Under the pieces are notes generated by a model. The model was not told the DNA's origin. It saw nothing but the letters and a program-made list of their open reading frames with translations, and made no database searches. Made by a program: the position numbers and the translations under genes. Below, in pieces: positions 1-7,504 of a stretch of 43,175 nucleotides of DNA (its first letter is position 1; each line of letters begins with the position of its first letter). The stretch lies in the NCBI GenBank assembly GCA_947472885.1, contig CANJBX010000029.1, positions 1 to 43,175 of the forward strand. The letters run 5' to 3'. This stretch comes from Hyphomicrobiaceae bacterium. Lineage in GTDB: Bacteria > Pseudomonadota > Alphaproteobacteria > Rhizobiales > Xanthobacteraceae.

Positions 1-114
1 ACCCACATCCATTCCCGTCTTTTTATGATTCTTGAGCAGATCTTGGCCCAGGGGGCGCCGGTTCCTTTGGATGTCGAAGTTCCCAATAGCACCCTGATTT
101 CAGTAGAAATCTGA
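1..114 (+). CDS. 3' end of an unrecognised reading frame inside the IS end
   Basis: An open frame enters from the left edge and stops with TGA at 112-114, giving 37 visible residues that end in STLISVEI. The stop lies 10 bases before the terminal repeat, where the last gene of an insertion sequence normally ends. I do not recognise the sequence, and it does not resemble the C-terminus I expect for the IS5-type transposase that starts at the other window edge. It could be a different transposase, a passenger gene, or chance; a frame this short is weak evidence for coding. Confidence 0.25.
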   Translation, partial: THIHSRLFMILEQILAQGAPVPLDVEVPNSTLISVEI

Positions 115-142
115 GCCCCCGATCGGTTTTTTCAACATCCTG
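1..142 (+). mobile_element. Right end of an IS5-like insertion sequence (partial)
   Basis: Bases 125-142 read on the minus strand as CAGGATGTTGAAAAAACC. The first 15 bases match exactly the left terminal repeat of the IS at the other edge of the window (43035-43052). The terminus is followed by TTAA (143-146), which fits the YTAR target duplication of the IS5 group. The insertion lies inside a DevB/HlyD gene whose reading frame is lost exactly here. The rest of the element is outside the window. The element end is well supported; the family assignment is inferred from the matching element at 43035, whose transposase start is visible. Confidence 0.75.
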
Positions 143-473
143 TTAATGCAGCATCGGCTTGTGCCGCCGCCAATCGTGCAGCCAGCTCGGCATCATCCAG
201 CCTGACAATGATTTCACCAGCCTGCACGGTGTCACCGGCCTTGGCGCGCACGTCAACAATGCGGCCAAGCGCGGACACCGCAATACGATACTCCCCTTCA
301 CGGGGCTCGATCTTGCCGGGCGCTGCTGCGCTCCACTTCACGCCTGAACGGGTCTGTGGTTGCGCGACGACCGCCGTCAGGTCACGCGACGTCACCAGCG
401 GTAACAGTGTAAATGGCGCAACGACCATCAGGCCAAGCAACGCCAGCACATAAAATTTGCGAACTTTATTCAC
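132..473 (-). pseudogene. DevB/HlyD-type membrane fusion protein, truncated by the IS
   Basis: Periplasmic adaptor subunit of a DevBCA-type ABC exporter. The visible 110 or so native residues hold an N-terminal membrane anchor (about residues 7-28) and a biotinyl-lipoyl-like domain (GRIVDVRAKAGDTV and ...AGEIIVRLDD), then the start of the usual coiled coil (LAARLAAAQADAAL). The native frame ends at the TTAA target site, and the last three codons and the stop come from the IS terminal repeat. Family members normally have about 300-400 residues, so most of the hairpin and beta-barrel is lost. The start is GTG at 473 and overlaps the stop of the upstream ATPase gene by 8 bases, showing an operon with translational coupling. 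Probably non-functional unless the IS is precisely excised. Confidence 0.85.
143..146. repeat. Probable IS target-site duplication TTAA
   Basis: TTAA immediately follows the IS terminal repeat. It fits the native reading frame (gca tta a..), consistent with a YTAR target copied on insertion. The partner copy would lie left of the element, outside the window. Confidence 0.5.
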
Positions 474-1158
474 TGCGTGGGCGCTCCTCGCCGATAATTT
501 TTCCGTCCTCGATCCGCACGATGCGGTCTGCGAACGGCAATGTCCGTGGGTCGTGCGTCACCGCCATCACGGCGCGTTCCTTCGCAACCCCGGCCAGCAC
601 TTCCATCACAGCATGACCGTTCTCACTGTCGAGCGCCGCTGTCGGCTCGTCCGCCAGAATGATCGACGGATTGCCGACCAACGCGCGCTCAATCGCCACG
701 CGCTGCTGTTCACCGCCGGAAAGCCTGCCCGGCAGCACCGCAGCCTTGTGTTCAATGCCGACTGCCGCAAGCGAATCGCGCGCACGCTTGCGGGCACTCG
801 CACCGCGTTCGCCGCGTACATCCAGCACCAACTCGACATTTTCCTGCGCCGTGAGCGTCGGGAACAAATGATAGGACTGGAACACGAAGCCGATTTGGGC
901 GCGCCGCATCGCGGCCAGCGCCTCGCTGCTGAGATGATGCGTCTTTTGTCCCGCGACCGTTATCACGCCGCTGCTGGGCGTCAGCACACAGCCGAGAATG
1001 GAAAGGAGCGTCGTCTTGCCGGAGCCGGATGGCCCCATCAGCAACGTCAATTCACCTGTATGCACCGCGAGATCGACGCCCTTGAGCGCATTGACACGGG
1101 CCTCGCCCTCGCCGAGCGTCATCACCACGCCCTCTCCATGAATCACAGGCTCGGTCAT
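466..1158 (-). CDS. DevA-family ABC exporter ATP-binding protein
   Basis: Cytoplasmic ATPase (230 residues) of a DevBCA-type exporter of the MacB/LolD superfamily. Visible motifs are Walker A GPSGSGKTT (residues 42-50), a Q-loop in FVFQSYH (near 91-97), signature LSGGEQQRV (146-154), Walker B IILADE with D-loop ALDS, and the switch histidine in THDP (202). The start ATG at 1156-1158 overlaps the permease stop in a TGA/ATG arrangement, and its own stop overlaps the GTG of the adaptor gene, so the order devC-devA-devB is translationally coupled. A longer upstream frame exists but runs through the permease gene and is rejected. Substrate unknown; DevBCA in Anabaena exports heterocyst glycolipid, and in proteobacteria the role is usually unassigned. 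Confidence 0.88.
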   Translation of the reverse strand: MTEPVIHGEGVVMTLGEGEARVNALKGVDLAVHTGELTLLMGPSGSGKTTLLSILGCVLTPSSGVITVAGQKTHHLSSEALAAMRRAQIGFVFQSYHLFPTLTAQENVELVLDVRGERGASARKRARDSLAAVGIEHKAAVLPGRLSGGEQQRVAIERALVGNPSIILADEPTAALDSENGHAVMEVLAGVAKERAVMAVTHDPRTLPFADRIVRIEDGKIIGEERPRSE

Positions 1159-2279
1159 CGCGCGAACACCACGGCAGGATCGATGCGCGTCACCTTGGCG
1201 ATGGCGGCCATCGCGGAGATCACACACATCGCGACGGTGAGCCCGAGCAGCGCGAACAGCAGCGGTGTCGTCAGCACAATCGGCAAAACGGAGTCCGCGG
1301 TCAGGTACACAACGCCGACCCCGACCAACGCCGCGATGCTGAAGCCTACTGCCGCGCTGATGAGCGCCTGACATAAAATCACCTTGTGGATGTAACGCGA
1401 GGTCGCGCCGATAGCCCGCAAGGTCGCGAACTCGTCGATGTGGTCCTTGGTGCTCGCGTAAAGCGTTTGCGCAACGATCACCGTGCCGACGATCAGCCCG
1501 AGGATCGCGCCGGCGATCAGCGCGAATCCTGCGCCGGTCGAGAACAGCCAATAGTCGCGGCTGCGGTTCGAAAAGTGGTCTTGCGCTACCACTTCGGTAT
1601 CCGGCAATCGCGCCGCCAGCCGCTTTTTCACCGCTTCGACATTCTCACCCGGCGCGACGCGCACGAGCAGGTAAGTTGCCTCCGTGTTGCCGAATCCGAC
1701 GAGCGCGCGGGCACGATCGGTTGTCATGAAGATGTAAGGCGTCGTGGTGAAAGCACGAATGCCTTTTGTCAGCGCCGCAACACGAACCGTTTTGCCTTCA
1801 ATCTGCGCGGTATCACCCACCCCTTTCACGCCAAGCTCTTCAAGATAAGTCTGGTCGACGATAACGCCGTCAGGCGTCGCAAGATCGGCAGCGGTGCCTT
1901 CGACGATATTCCATGGTGCCAATCCGCCAGTGCGTGGCGTGCCGACGATGACGACCGTCGTCGCCTCGCCGTTCGGCTTCTTCCATTCCAGGAAACTGAC
2001 GCCCAATGACGTAACAGACGCAACGCCGTCCACAGCAAGCGCAAGCTGCCGTTCGCCGCCGTCGAGCGTGGCCGCCTGCTCGAAACTTGTTGTGCCCTTG
2101 CGCACGACCCACAGGTCGGCGTCAGCGTGATCGACCATGCCGGTGATCTGGCGCGAGAAGCCGAGATAGAGGCCGAGCTGAACGGTGACGAGAATGATCG
2201 CAAAGCCAATGCCCACGAGGGTTCCGACAAAGCGGATGCCGTCATGAAACAGGTTGCGCAGGGCAAGCGTAAAAATCAT
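1155..2279 (-). CDS. DevC-family ABC exporter permease (FtsX-like)
   Basis: Inner-membrane permease of 374 residues with FtsX/MacB layout. It has one N-terminal membrane segment (about residues 18-40, GTLVGIGFAIILVTVQLGL), a large periplasmic domain (about 45-245), and three membrane segments at the C-terminus (about 250-365). It is the first gene of the devC-devA-devB operon; the 148 bases before it (2280-2427) must hold the promoter, although I see no convincing -35/-10 pair. With the adaptor gene destroyed downstream, the permease and ATPase form an orphan pair unless another adaptor substitutes. Confidence 0.85.
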   Translation of the reverse strand: MIFTLALRNLFHDGIRFVGTLVGIGFAIILVTVQLGLYLGFSRQITGMVDHADADLWVVRKGTTSFEQAATLDGGERQLALAVDGVASVTSLGVSFLEWKKPNGEATTVVIVGTPRTGGLAPWNIVEGTAADLATPDGVIVDQTYLEELGVKGVGDTAQIEGKTVRVAALTKGIRAFTTTPYIFMTTDRARALVGFGNTEATYLLVRVAPGENVEAVKKRLAARLPDTEVVAQDHFSNRSRDYWLFSTGAGFALIAGAILGLIVGTVIVAQTLYASTKDHIDEFATLRAIGATSRYIHKVILCQALISAAVGFSIAALVGVGVVYLTADSVLPIVLTTPLLFALLGLTVAMCVISAMAAIAKVTRIDPAVVFAR

Positions 2280-2427
2280 CGGGCGCCAAATTCAACCTTT
2301 ACAGTTCGACCGGCGAAATATCGCCCCGTCGCACAGGCCCCGCCCCGCAGGCATATCGCACGAACACAATGAGGTAAATATGGCGCAGCTGTTCCGCACC
2401 CGCACCATGTAACGCGATGCCACGATA

Positions 2428-3111
2428 TTATGCAGCGGAACGCGCTTCCGCCGCCTTGTGGTAGCGGATCATGGAGAAATGGCCGAGCGGCTGAATAGCG
2501 CGCCGCTCAAGCAGTTTCACATTGCTGTTTTTCGCCGCCCAGTTGGCGATACGGGAGAACTGGAACTCCGGCCGCCAGCCAAGGTAACGCGCGACCGGCG
2601 CGAAGCACTGCTCGAAAACATATCGCGGGCCGCTTTCAGCGCCGAGATGATTTGCAAGAATGATCTCACCGCCTGGCTTTGTCACGCGCAGGAATTCATC
2701 GAGGGTCGCATCGGGATCCGGCACCGCAGTTATGACAAACTGCGCAATCACGACATCGAACGATGCGTCGGGAAAACCGAGTTTGGTGGCATCCATCACG
2801 CTGAGGCATTCGACGTTGGTCAGCCCAGCTTCTTTCACGCGGCGCTGCGCCTTGCGCAGCATCGGTTCCGAAATATCGACGCCGACGATGGAGTTCTTGC
2901 GGGAAAACCGGTCAAGCGAAATGCCGGTGCCGATGCCGACATCGAGAATGCGGCCGCCGATTTTTTCAGCCGCTTCAATCGAAGTCTTGCGGCCAGCGGC
3001 AAATACCGCACCGAACACGAAGTCGTAGATCGGCGCCCAGAAGGCGTAGGCGTTGTTGAGTTTGCCCTGATCGAGCGTGTTCTTGTCGGACTTGGCGTTT
3101 TGCGGACTCAT
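2428..3111 (-). CDS. pmtA: Phospholipid N-methyltransferase-like SAM methyltransferase (PmtA type)
   Basis: A class I SAM-dependent methyltransferase of 227 residues. Motif I is LDVGIGTG (residues 56-63), followed by the acidic VGVDISEPML strand and a FDVVIAQF motif IV. N-terminal NAYAFWAPIYDFVFG and the overall layout resemble the Rhodobacter-type PmtA that methylates phosphatidylethanolamine towards phosphatidylcholine. A UbiE/COQ5-like enzyme with another substrate cannot be excluded from sequence alone. The start at 3111 lies 10 bases after the mnmA stop, so the two are probably co-transcribed. Confidence 0.7.
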   Translation of the reverse strand: MSPQNAKSDKNTLDQGKLNNAYAFWAPIYDFVFGAVFAAGRKTSIEAAEKIGGRILDVGIGTGISLDRFSRKNSIVGVDISEPMLRKAQRRVKEAGLTNVECLSVMDATKLGFPDASFDVVIAQFVITAVPDPDATLDEFLRVTKPGGEIILANHLGAESGPRYVFEQCFAPVARYLGWRPEFQFSRIANWAAKNSNVKLLERRAIQPLGHFSMIRYHKAAEARSAA

Positions 3112-3121
3112 ACCGATGTTC

Positions 3122-4318
3122 TCAGAGACTTGCCGACGCAGCCTCGGGGACACGTTCTGCACCCGTGCGTGCAGCTTCCAGTGACGACTGGGCGCTGACG
3201 ATAAAGCCGCCGCCGAGAACGCGCGACTGACCATTTGCCGCATCATAGAAGGCGCAGGCCTGTCCGGGGGCCACGCCGTCCTCGCCATCGACGAATTCGA
3301 CGCAAACTGCGCCGTTTTCCTGAGCCAGCCACGCCGCTTGCGGCTGGCGGGTCGAGCGCACCTTGACGAACAGTTCGCGCTTTCCGGCGGCCAGAACCTC
3401 GTCCAGCGTACCGCCGCCGATCCAGTTGACGTCCCGCAGCTGCAAACGCGCGGTGCGCAGCGCCGAACGCGGCCCAACAACAACATGGCGCGCGACCGGA
3501 TCGAGGCGAACCACATACACCGGCTCGGAGCCGGCGACGCCGAGGCCGCGGCGCTGACCGACGGTGAAATGAATGATGCCCGCGTGGGTGCCCAGCACCT
3601 TGCCGGACATATCGACGATGTCGCCCGGCTCGGCGGAGCCCGGCATCAGGCGTTCGATGATGTCGGTGTAGCGGCCCGACGGCACGAAGCAGATATCCTG
3701 GCTGTCGTGCTTGTCGGCGACTTCAAGACCGTATTGCCGCGCCATATCGCGTACTTCCGGCTTGCTGCGCTCGCCGAGCGGAAATCGCAGGATGTCGAGC
3801 TGGTCTTGCGTGGTGGCAAACAGGAAGTAGCTCTGGTCGCGTTCGTCGTCGCGTGCACGAAACAGCCCGCGCGAACCGCCCGGCAACGCACGGGAAGCGA
3901 TGTAATGCCCCGTCGCCAGCACGCTGGCGCCAAGCTCGCGCGCGGTGTTGAGCAGGTCGTGAAACTTGATCTTCTGATTGCACTCGATGCACGGCACCGG
4001 CGTTTCGCCGGCGAGATAACTCTTGGCGAAACTGTCGATCACCGCCTGCTTGAAACGGCTTTCGTAGTTGAGCACGTAATGCGGAATGCCGATGCGCTCG
4101 GCAACCTGCCGGGCGTCGTGGATGTCCTGGCCGGCGCAGCAGGCGCCCTTGCGATGGATCGCGGCGCCATGGTCGTAGAGCTGCAGGGTGACGCCGACAA
4201 CGTCGTAGCCCTCGGCCTTGAGCAAGGCAGCCGCGACCGATGAATCGACACCGCCGGACATGGCGACAACGACGCGGGTATCGGCGGGACGCGCTGCAAT
4301 ATCGAGGCTGTTGAGCAT
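3122..4318 (-). CDS. mnmA: tRNA-specific 2-thiouridylase MnmA
   Basis: Forms 2-thiouridine at the wobble position (U34) of Lys, Glu and Gln tRNAs, using ATP and sulfur relayed to it. At 398 residues it is slightly longer than the usual 360-380. Visible: PP-loop SGGVDSS (residues 21-27), catalytic cysteines Cys110 (in TPVPCIECN) and Cys210 (in DSQDICFV), and tRNA/substrate loop residues in GHYIA. The start ATG at 4316-4318 puts the PP-loop near the N-terminus as expected. First gene of a two-gene operon with the methyltransferase. It is divergent from the fliK promoter across 238 bases. Confidence 0.95.
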   Translation of the reverse strand: MLNSLDIAARPADTRVVVAMSGGVDSSVAAALLKAEGYDVVGVTLQLYDHGAAIHRKGACCAGQDIHDARQVAERIGIPHYVLNYESRFKQAVIDSFAKSYLAGETPVPCIECNQKIKFHDLLNTARELGASVLATGHYIASRALPGGSRGLFRARDDERDQSYFLFATTQDQLDILRFPLGERSKPEVRDMARQYGLEVADKHDSQDICFVPSGRYTDIIERLMPGSAEPGDIVDMSGKVLGTHAGIIHFTVGQRRGLGVAGSEPVYVVRLDPVARHVVVGPRSALRTARLQLRDVNWIGGGTLDEVLAAGKRELFVKVRSTRQPQAAWLAQENGAVCVEFVDGEDGVAPGQACAFYDAANGQSRVLGGGFIVSAQSSLEAARTGAERVPEAASASL

Positions 4319-4499
4319 GACACTTACTATAGGTGCGGACCGGGTCGGCGCAATGTTCACCCGCCTGGAATAGCTACAGTCAGTTAGCGCCCGGCAATAG
4401 TTGCCGGAAGGCTGCAAACCCTGCCCCGTGGATTAATCTGGCGGCCGGCCTGAAACCCATAAGCCGTTGTTATTATGGTAATTTTATATCGAACGCCGA

Positions 4500-4515
4500 T
4501 GGCCCGGCGCTTGCA
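4500..4515 (+). promoter_or_regulatory. Sigma-54 (-24/-12) promoter for fliK-flgD
   Basis: TGGCCCGGCGCTTGCA matches the consensus TGGCAC-R-N4-TTGCW at every defined base except one (C for A), with the required 10-base spacing between GG and GC. Transcription should begin about 12 bases after the GC, near 4526, upstream of the GGAGG ribosome site at 4547-4551. The window also encodes FlbD, a sigma-54 activator of flagellar genes, so the regulator and a likely target are linked. Confidence 0.8.
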
Positions 4516-4556
4516 GATGCTTGAGCCAGATCGCTTTTGTCTGTCTGGAGGGTCCC

Positions 4557-6113
4557 GTGCCCAGCGTCGCACTGCCAATTTCAGCTACCGGGAACAACCG
4601 GCCCGTCCATCCGCATCAGGACAAGGACGCCCGTTCCGCCGATCAGGCCGCTTCGCCGTTCGCGTCGCTGCTCGACCAGGACGAGGCCCAAGAAACCCCG
4701 CACACTCCCCCTGCCCGCGTCGAAGCGGTGAACAGGTCCGACGACACGCAGCGCACGGACGCTTCGCAGCGTCAGGGCCGCCCGGAGCGTTCAAAACGCG
4801 CCAATGCGGCCGATGACACCAAACCGCAGGCCAAATCCCAAACCAAATCCACAGACGACACGGCCCCTGCGGACAAAACGGACGATGCTGGCAAGAGCGC
4901 CGATGCAGCCGCCACCACCGATACCCCGAAGTCAGAAGGCGACGCTGACAAGCCTGCGGATACAGACGCCGCAACCGATGTATCGGCCGCGACCGATGCA
5001 TCGGCGGCGCTGGTCGAGCAGACGCTGGCTGCCGTAACGCTGGCTGTCGTAACGCCGGTTACCGTAACGCCGGTTGCCGTGGCGGTTGCCGCCCCGCAAC
5101 TGTTGCAGGACGTGCAGGCCATCGCAGCGGCGGCAACCGCCGTCGAATCCGTTCAGGTCTATGCGGCTGTGCAAGCCACGACGCAGGCCGATCCGAAGGC
5201 CGCCGCCGCAGTGCTTGCAGCGGCCGGCAAGGCCGCAATCGCCGCTCCCGTTGGCGAGACTGACAAGCCGGAAGCCAAAGATACTCCCGGCGAAGCCAAA
5301 ACCGTTGAAGCCGAAACCGTTGAAGCCAAACCCGCCGAAGGCAAGGCCGAAACGAAGCCTGTCAAAGCGGAAACCAGAGAAACTTCCGGCGAGACGCAGA
5401 TCGCCACGCTGACGTACGCGGAAGCGGATACGCAGGCGGTCGCTGCGGCCAAGCCCGCGCAGCAACATACTGACGATGCGAAGGCCGTGCATGGCAAAGC
5501 GCATGCGGAGAAGGAAGCCGACAAGTCCGCCGCCGCCGCTGAGCAGCGCACGACCTTCGCCGCCAATATCGCAACCGCCAACGCAACTGACGGCGCGCAG
5601 CAGACCCCCGCCAATTCCCCGAACGGCAACCAGCCGATCACCGTTTCCGCCCCGGCAGCCGCCACTGCCCCGACCGCCGGCCAGATGCCCGCCGCAACCG
5701 TGCCGGTGCCGCTTGCCGGCCTCGCGGTTGAAATCGCGACCCAGGCCAAGGACGGCAGGAATCGCTTCGAGATTCGCCTCGACCCGCCGGACCTCGGACG
5801 CATCGACGTGCGCCTCGACATCGACAAGGCGGGCAACGTCACCTCACGTCTGGTGGTCGAGCGTACCGATACGCTCGACCTGCTGCGGCGCGACGCAACG
5901 ACGCTCGAACGCGCGCTCAACGACGCCGGCCTGAAAACCGGCGACAACGGCCTGCAGTTCTCGCTGCGTGACCAGAACACCGGCGGCAACGCCCAGCGCG
6001 ACAATAGCCCGATGAATACCAGCCGCATCGTCATTCCCGCCGATGCGCAGCCCGCCACCGATGCCCCGCTTTATCGCGGCGTGCAGCTCGGCGGCCTCGA
6101 TATCCGCGTCTAG
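4557..6113 (+). CDS. fliK: Flagellar hook-length control protein FliK
   Basis: Secreted ruler that sets hook length and triggers the export specificity switch. The 518-residue protein has a low-complexity Ala/Lys/Thr/Glu-rich first two thirds and a conserved C-terminal Flg_hook domain (LDPPDLGRIDVRLDI, then LDLLRRD...LERALNDAGL). I chose the GTG start at 4557 because GGAGG sits 5 bases upstream and the predicted sigma-54 start point is near 4526. A TTG in frame at 4521 would precede the transcript. The middle holds short tandem repeats at DNA and protein level (around 5030-5095 and 5270-5365). The stop is 9 bases before flgD. Terminal domain and context make the identity solid although the rest of the protein is fast-evolving. 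Confidence 0.88.
   Translation: MPSVALPISATGNNRPVHPHQDKDARSADQAASPFASLLDQDEAQETPHTPPARVEAVNRSDDTQRTDASQRQGRPERSKRANAADDTKPQAKSQTKSTDDTAPADKTDDAGKSADAAATTDTPKSEGDADKPADTDAATDVSAATDASAALVEQTLAAVTLAVVTPVTVTPVAVAVAAPQLLQDVQAIAAAATAVESVQVYAAVQATTQADPKAAAAVLAAAGKAAIAAPVGETDKPEAKDTPGEAKTVEAETVEAKPAEGKAETKPVKAETRETSGETQIATLTYAEADTQAVAAAKPAQQHTDDAKAVHGKAHAEKEADKSAAAAEQRTTFAANIATANATDGAQQTPANSPNGNQPITVSAPAAATAPTAGQMPAATVPVPLAGLAVEIATQAKDGRNRFEIRLDPPDLGRIDVRLDIDKAGNVTSRLVVERTDTLDLLRRDATTLERALNDAGLKTGDNGLQFSLRDQNTGGNAQRDNSPMNTSRIVIPADAQPATDAPLYRGVQLGGLDIRV
5030..5365 (+). repeat. Short tandem repeats within fliK
   Basis: At about 5030-5095, units of roughly 15-18 bases (variants of GTAACGCTGGCTGC and GTAACGCCGGTTGCC) repeat and encode alternating Val/Thr/Ala/Pro. 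At about 5270-5365, units like GAAGCCAAAACCGTT repeat and encode E-A-K/E-T-V-E-A blocks. In-frame repeat gain or loss would change protein length, which could matter for a molecular ruler. Confidence 0.6.
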
Positions 6114-6122
6114 GAGACCCCC

Positions 6123-6821
6123 ATGGCAACCAGCGCAGTCAATCCCGGCGTCACCAATCAGGTCGTTGCCGGCACAACCCCGGTAAAGGCCGACGCCAAG
6201 ACACCGGCTTCCGGCATCGCCAGCAATTTCACGCAATTCCTGCAACTGCTGACGACGCAGTTGCAGAACCAGAATCCACTTGATCCGCTCGATACAAACC
6301 AATTCACCCAGCAGCTCGTGCAGTTCGCCCAGGTCGAACAGCAGCTGAAGTCGAACGACCAGCTGACCACGCTGGTATCGCTTCAGAAGACCGCGCAGCA
6401 GACCCAGGCGCTGGGCTTCGTCGGCACCACCGTCGCTGTCGATGGCTCAACGACGGCGCTCAAGGACGGCAAGGCAACCTGGAGCTTCAATGCGCCGAAG
6501 CCAGCGACCGCGACCATGACGATTACCAACTCCACCGGCGCGACGGTCTATTCCGGCACCTTCACCGTTCAGGCTGGCCAGCAAGACTTCGTTTGGGACG
6601 GCCGCACCAACGACGGCACCGCCAGCGCGGCTGGCAACTACAAAATGTCGATTGTTGCAGCAGATGCCTCCAAGAACCCGGTCGCCATCTCGACCGAAGT
6701 GCAGGGCGTGGTTTCCTCCGTCGATATGACGACGGACCCGCCGGAACTGCTGGTCGGCGGCCAGACCTTCACGCTCGACAAGGTCAAGCGCGTCACCCGC
6801 GCCGCCGGCTCGACGACCTGA
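6123..6821 (+). CDS. flgD: Flagellar hook assembly (hook cap) protein FlgD
   Basis: Scaffold that caps the growing hook. At 232 residues it matches the family. The N-terminal conserved block (FTQFLQLLTTQLQNQNPLDPLD and TNQFTQQLVQFAQVEQQLKSN, about residues 36-78) is diagnostic. The C-terminal half has the FlgD Ig-like/tudor fold signature (VWDGRTNDGTASAAGNYKM). An AGGAG ribosome site lies 6 bases before the ATG and overlaps the fliK stop region, so it is co-transcribed with fliK from the sigma-54 promoter. Confidence 0.93.
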   Translation: MATSAVNPGVTNQVVAGTTPVKADAKTPASGIASNFTQFLQLLTTQLQNQNPLDPLDTNQFTQQLVQFAQVEQQLKSNDQLTTLVSLQKTAQQTQALGFVGTTVAVDGSTTALKDGKATWSFNAPKPATATMTITNSTGATVYSGTFTVQAGQQDFVWDGRTNDGTASAAGNYKMSIVAADASKNPVAISTEVQGVVSSVDMTTDPPELLVGGQTFTLDKVKRVTRAAGSTT

Positions 6822-6921
6822 CGGGTCCTGACCCGGCCCAGATCGTTTCGAGAAGATTAACAACCAGCCCTGTGTTCCTTGCTCCGCTGGTTTCAAGTCA
6901 TTTGCAGATCGAATGAATTGC

Positions 6922-6936
6922 TTAGGTAAATTTTAA
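6922..6936 (+). promoter_or_regulatory. CtrA-like box upstream of sciP
   Basis: TTAG-GTAAATT-TTAA matches the CtrA full site TTAA-N7-TTAA with one mismatch. It lies 54 bases before the sciP ATG. In Caulobacter SciP is both controlled by, and an inhibitor of, CtrA-dependent transcription, so a CtrA box here makes biological sense. No binding evidence is available from sequence alone. Confidence 0.5.
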
Positions 6937-6953
6937 GCCGCGGTCAGTAGATT

Positions 6954-6979
6954 ACGCATGCGTTCTTCAGTGCATGCGT
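6954..6979. promoter_or_regulatory. Inverted repeat ACGCATGC-N10-GCATGCGT before sciP
   Basis: Perfect 8-base arms (6954-6961 and 6972-6979) with a 10-base spacer, between the CtrA-like box and the sciP start codon at 6990. It could be a dimer operator or an RNA hairpin close to the ribosome site. No known regulator is recognised. Confidence 0.45.
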
Positions 6980-6989
6980 GAGAGTACAC

Positions 6990-7265
6990 ATGACCGACCC
7001 CCACCGCCCGAGGGTAAAATACGTCATCGGGCCCGATGGCAGTCCGCTAACAATCGCCGATCTTCCTGCGCCCGGTACACGGCGTTGGGTGATCCGGCGC
7101 AAGGCTGAAGTCGTCGCCGCGGTCCGCGGTGGCCTCCTCTCCCTTGAGGAAGCGTGCAGCCGCTATACCCTGACGGTCGAGGAGTTCCTCGCCTGGCAGT
7201 ATTCGATTGACCGTCATGGTCTGGCCGGCCTGCGCACCACGCGCATTCAGCAATACCGGCAATAA
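6990..7265 (+). CDS. sciP: SciP-family CtrA inhibitor (DUF1153)
   Basis: Small helix-turn-helix protein of 91 residues, the usual family length. The core motifs VKYVIGPDGSPLTIADLP, RRWVIRRKAEVVAAVRGGLL, SLEEAC and the ending GLAGLRTTRIQQYR are those of the DUF1153 family, whose Caulobacter member SciP binds CtrA and blocks its activation of transcription during the cell cycle. I chose ATG 6990 over the in-frame ATG 12 bases upstream because the family begins close to the RPRVKYVIG block. It sits between flgD and fliF, both flagellar, and is preceded by a CtrA-like box and followed by a hairpin terminator. Confidence 0.88.
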   Translation: MTDPHRPRVKYVIGPDGSPLTIADLPAPGTRRWVIRRKAEVVAAVRGGLLSLEEACSRYTLTVEEFLAWQYSIDRHGLAGLRTTRIQQYRQ

Positions 7266-7290
7266 AGCCCCCAATTTCATCAGTTTCCTG

Positions 7291-7318
7291 AACCCGCCTG
7301 CCCCCGGCACGGCGGGTT
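7291..7318 (+). terminator. Probable terminator after sciP
   Basis: AACCCGCC (7291-7298) and GGCGGGTT (7311-7318) form an 8-base stem with a 12-base loop, followed by TATTCG. The T run is short, so termination may be partial. It separates sciP from the fliF promoter. Confidence 0.5.
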
Positions 7319-7396
7319 TATTCGTTCTGGAAGGCCCGGACCTGGACCGTCGGCCCCGCGGACCAGCCCCTTTGCCGGCCACATGCGGCAAAAGAG

Positions 7397-7422
7397 TTAC
7401 CCGCCCGTTAACCGGCGTTAAC
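7397..7422 (+). promoter_or_regulatory. CtrA-like box and GTTAAC pair upstream of fliF
   Basis: TTAC-CCGCCCG-TTAACC (7397-7413) fits the CtrA pattern TTAA-N7-TTAAC with one mismatch. It overlaps two GTTAAC hexamers spaced 10 bases apart (7407-7412 and 7417-7422). The site is about 85-105 bases before the fliF start. In Caulobacter the fliF operon is a CtrA-activated class II operon, so the placement is as expected. Confidence 0.5.
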
Positions 7423-7438
7423 CAAATGGAAACCATGC

Positions 7439-7459
7439 ACCCGGCAAAACTTGCCGGGT
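7439..7459 (+). promoter_or_regulatory. Strong hairpin in the fliF 5' leader
   Basis: ACCCGGCAA (7439-7447), a 3-base loop, and TTGCCGGGT (7451-7459) make a perfect 9-base stem. No T run follows, so it is not a standard terminator. It lies between the CtrA-like box and the GTG start at 7505, in what should be untranslated leader, and may affect mRNA stability or translation. Confidence 0.5.
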
Positions 7460-7504
7460 CGGATGTTCCTTCCGTCGTGAGTCGTTTCAGGTCTGGGGCT
7501 CTGG

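Noticed and set aside
2468-2512. tRNA-Ser look-alike (GGAGAAATGGCCGAGCGGCTGAAT...)
   Set aside because: It lies inside the coding sequence of the PmtA-like gene on the other strand, and the anticodon, variable arm and T arm do not follow in order.
4521-4556. Longer fliK from a TTG at 4521
   Set aside because: The sigma-54 promoter at 4500-4515 predicts a transcript start near 4526, after this codon, and there is no ribosome site; GTG 4557 has GGAGG at the right distance.
6890-6909. Second sigma-54-like promoter before sciP (TGGTTTC...TTGCA)
   Set aside because: The spacing between the GG and GC elements is three bases too long, and spacing is strict for sigma-54.
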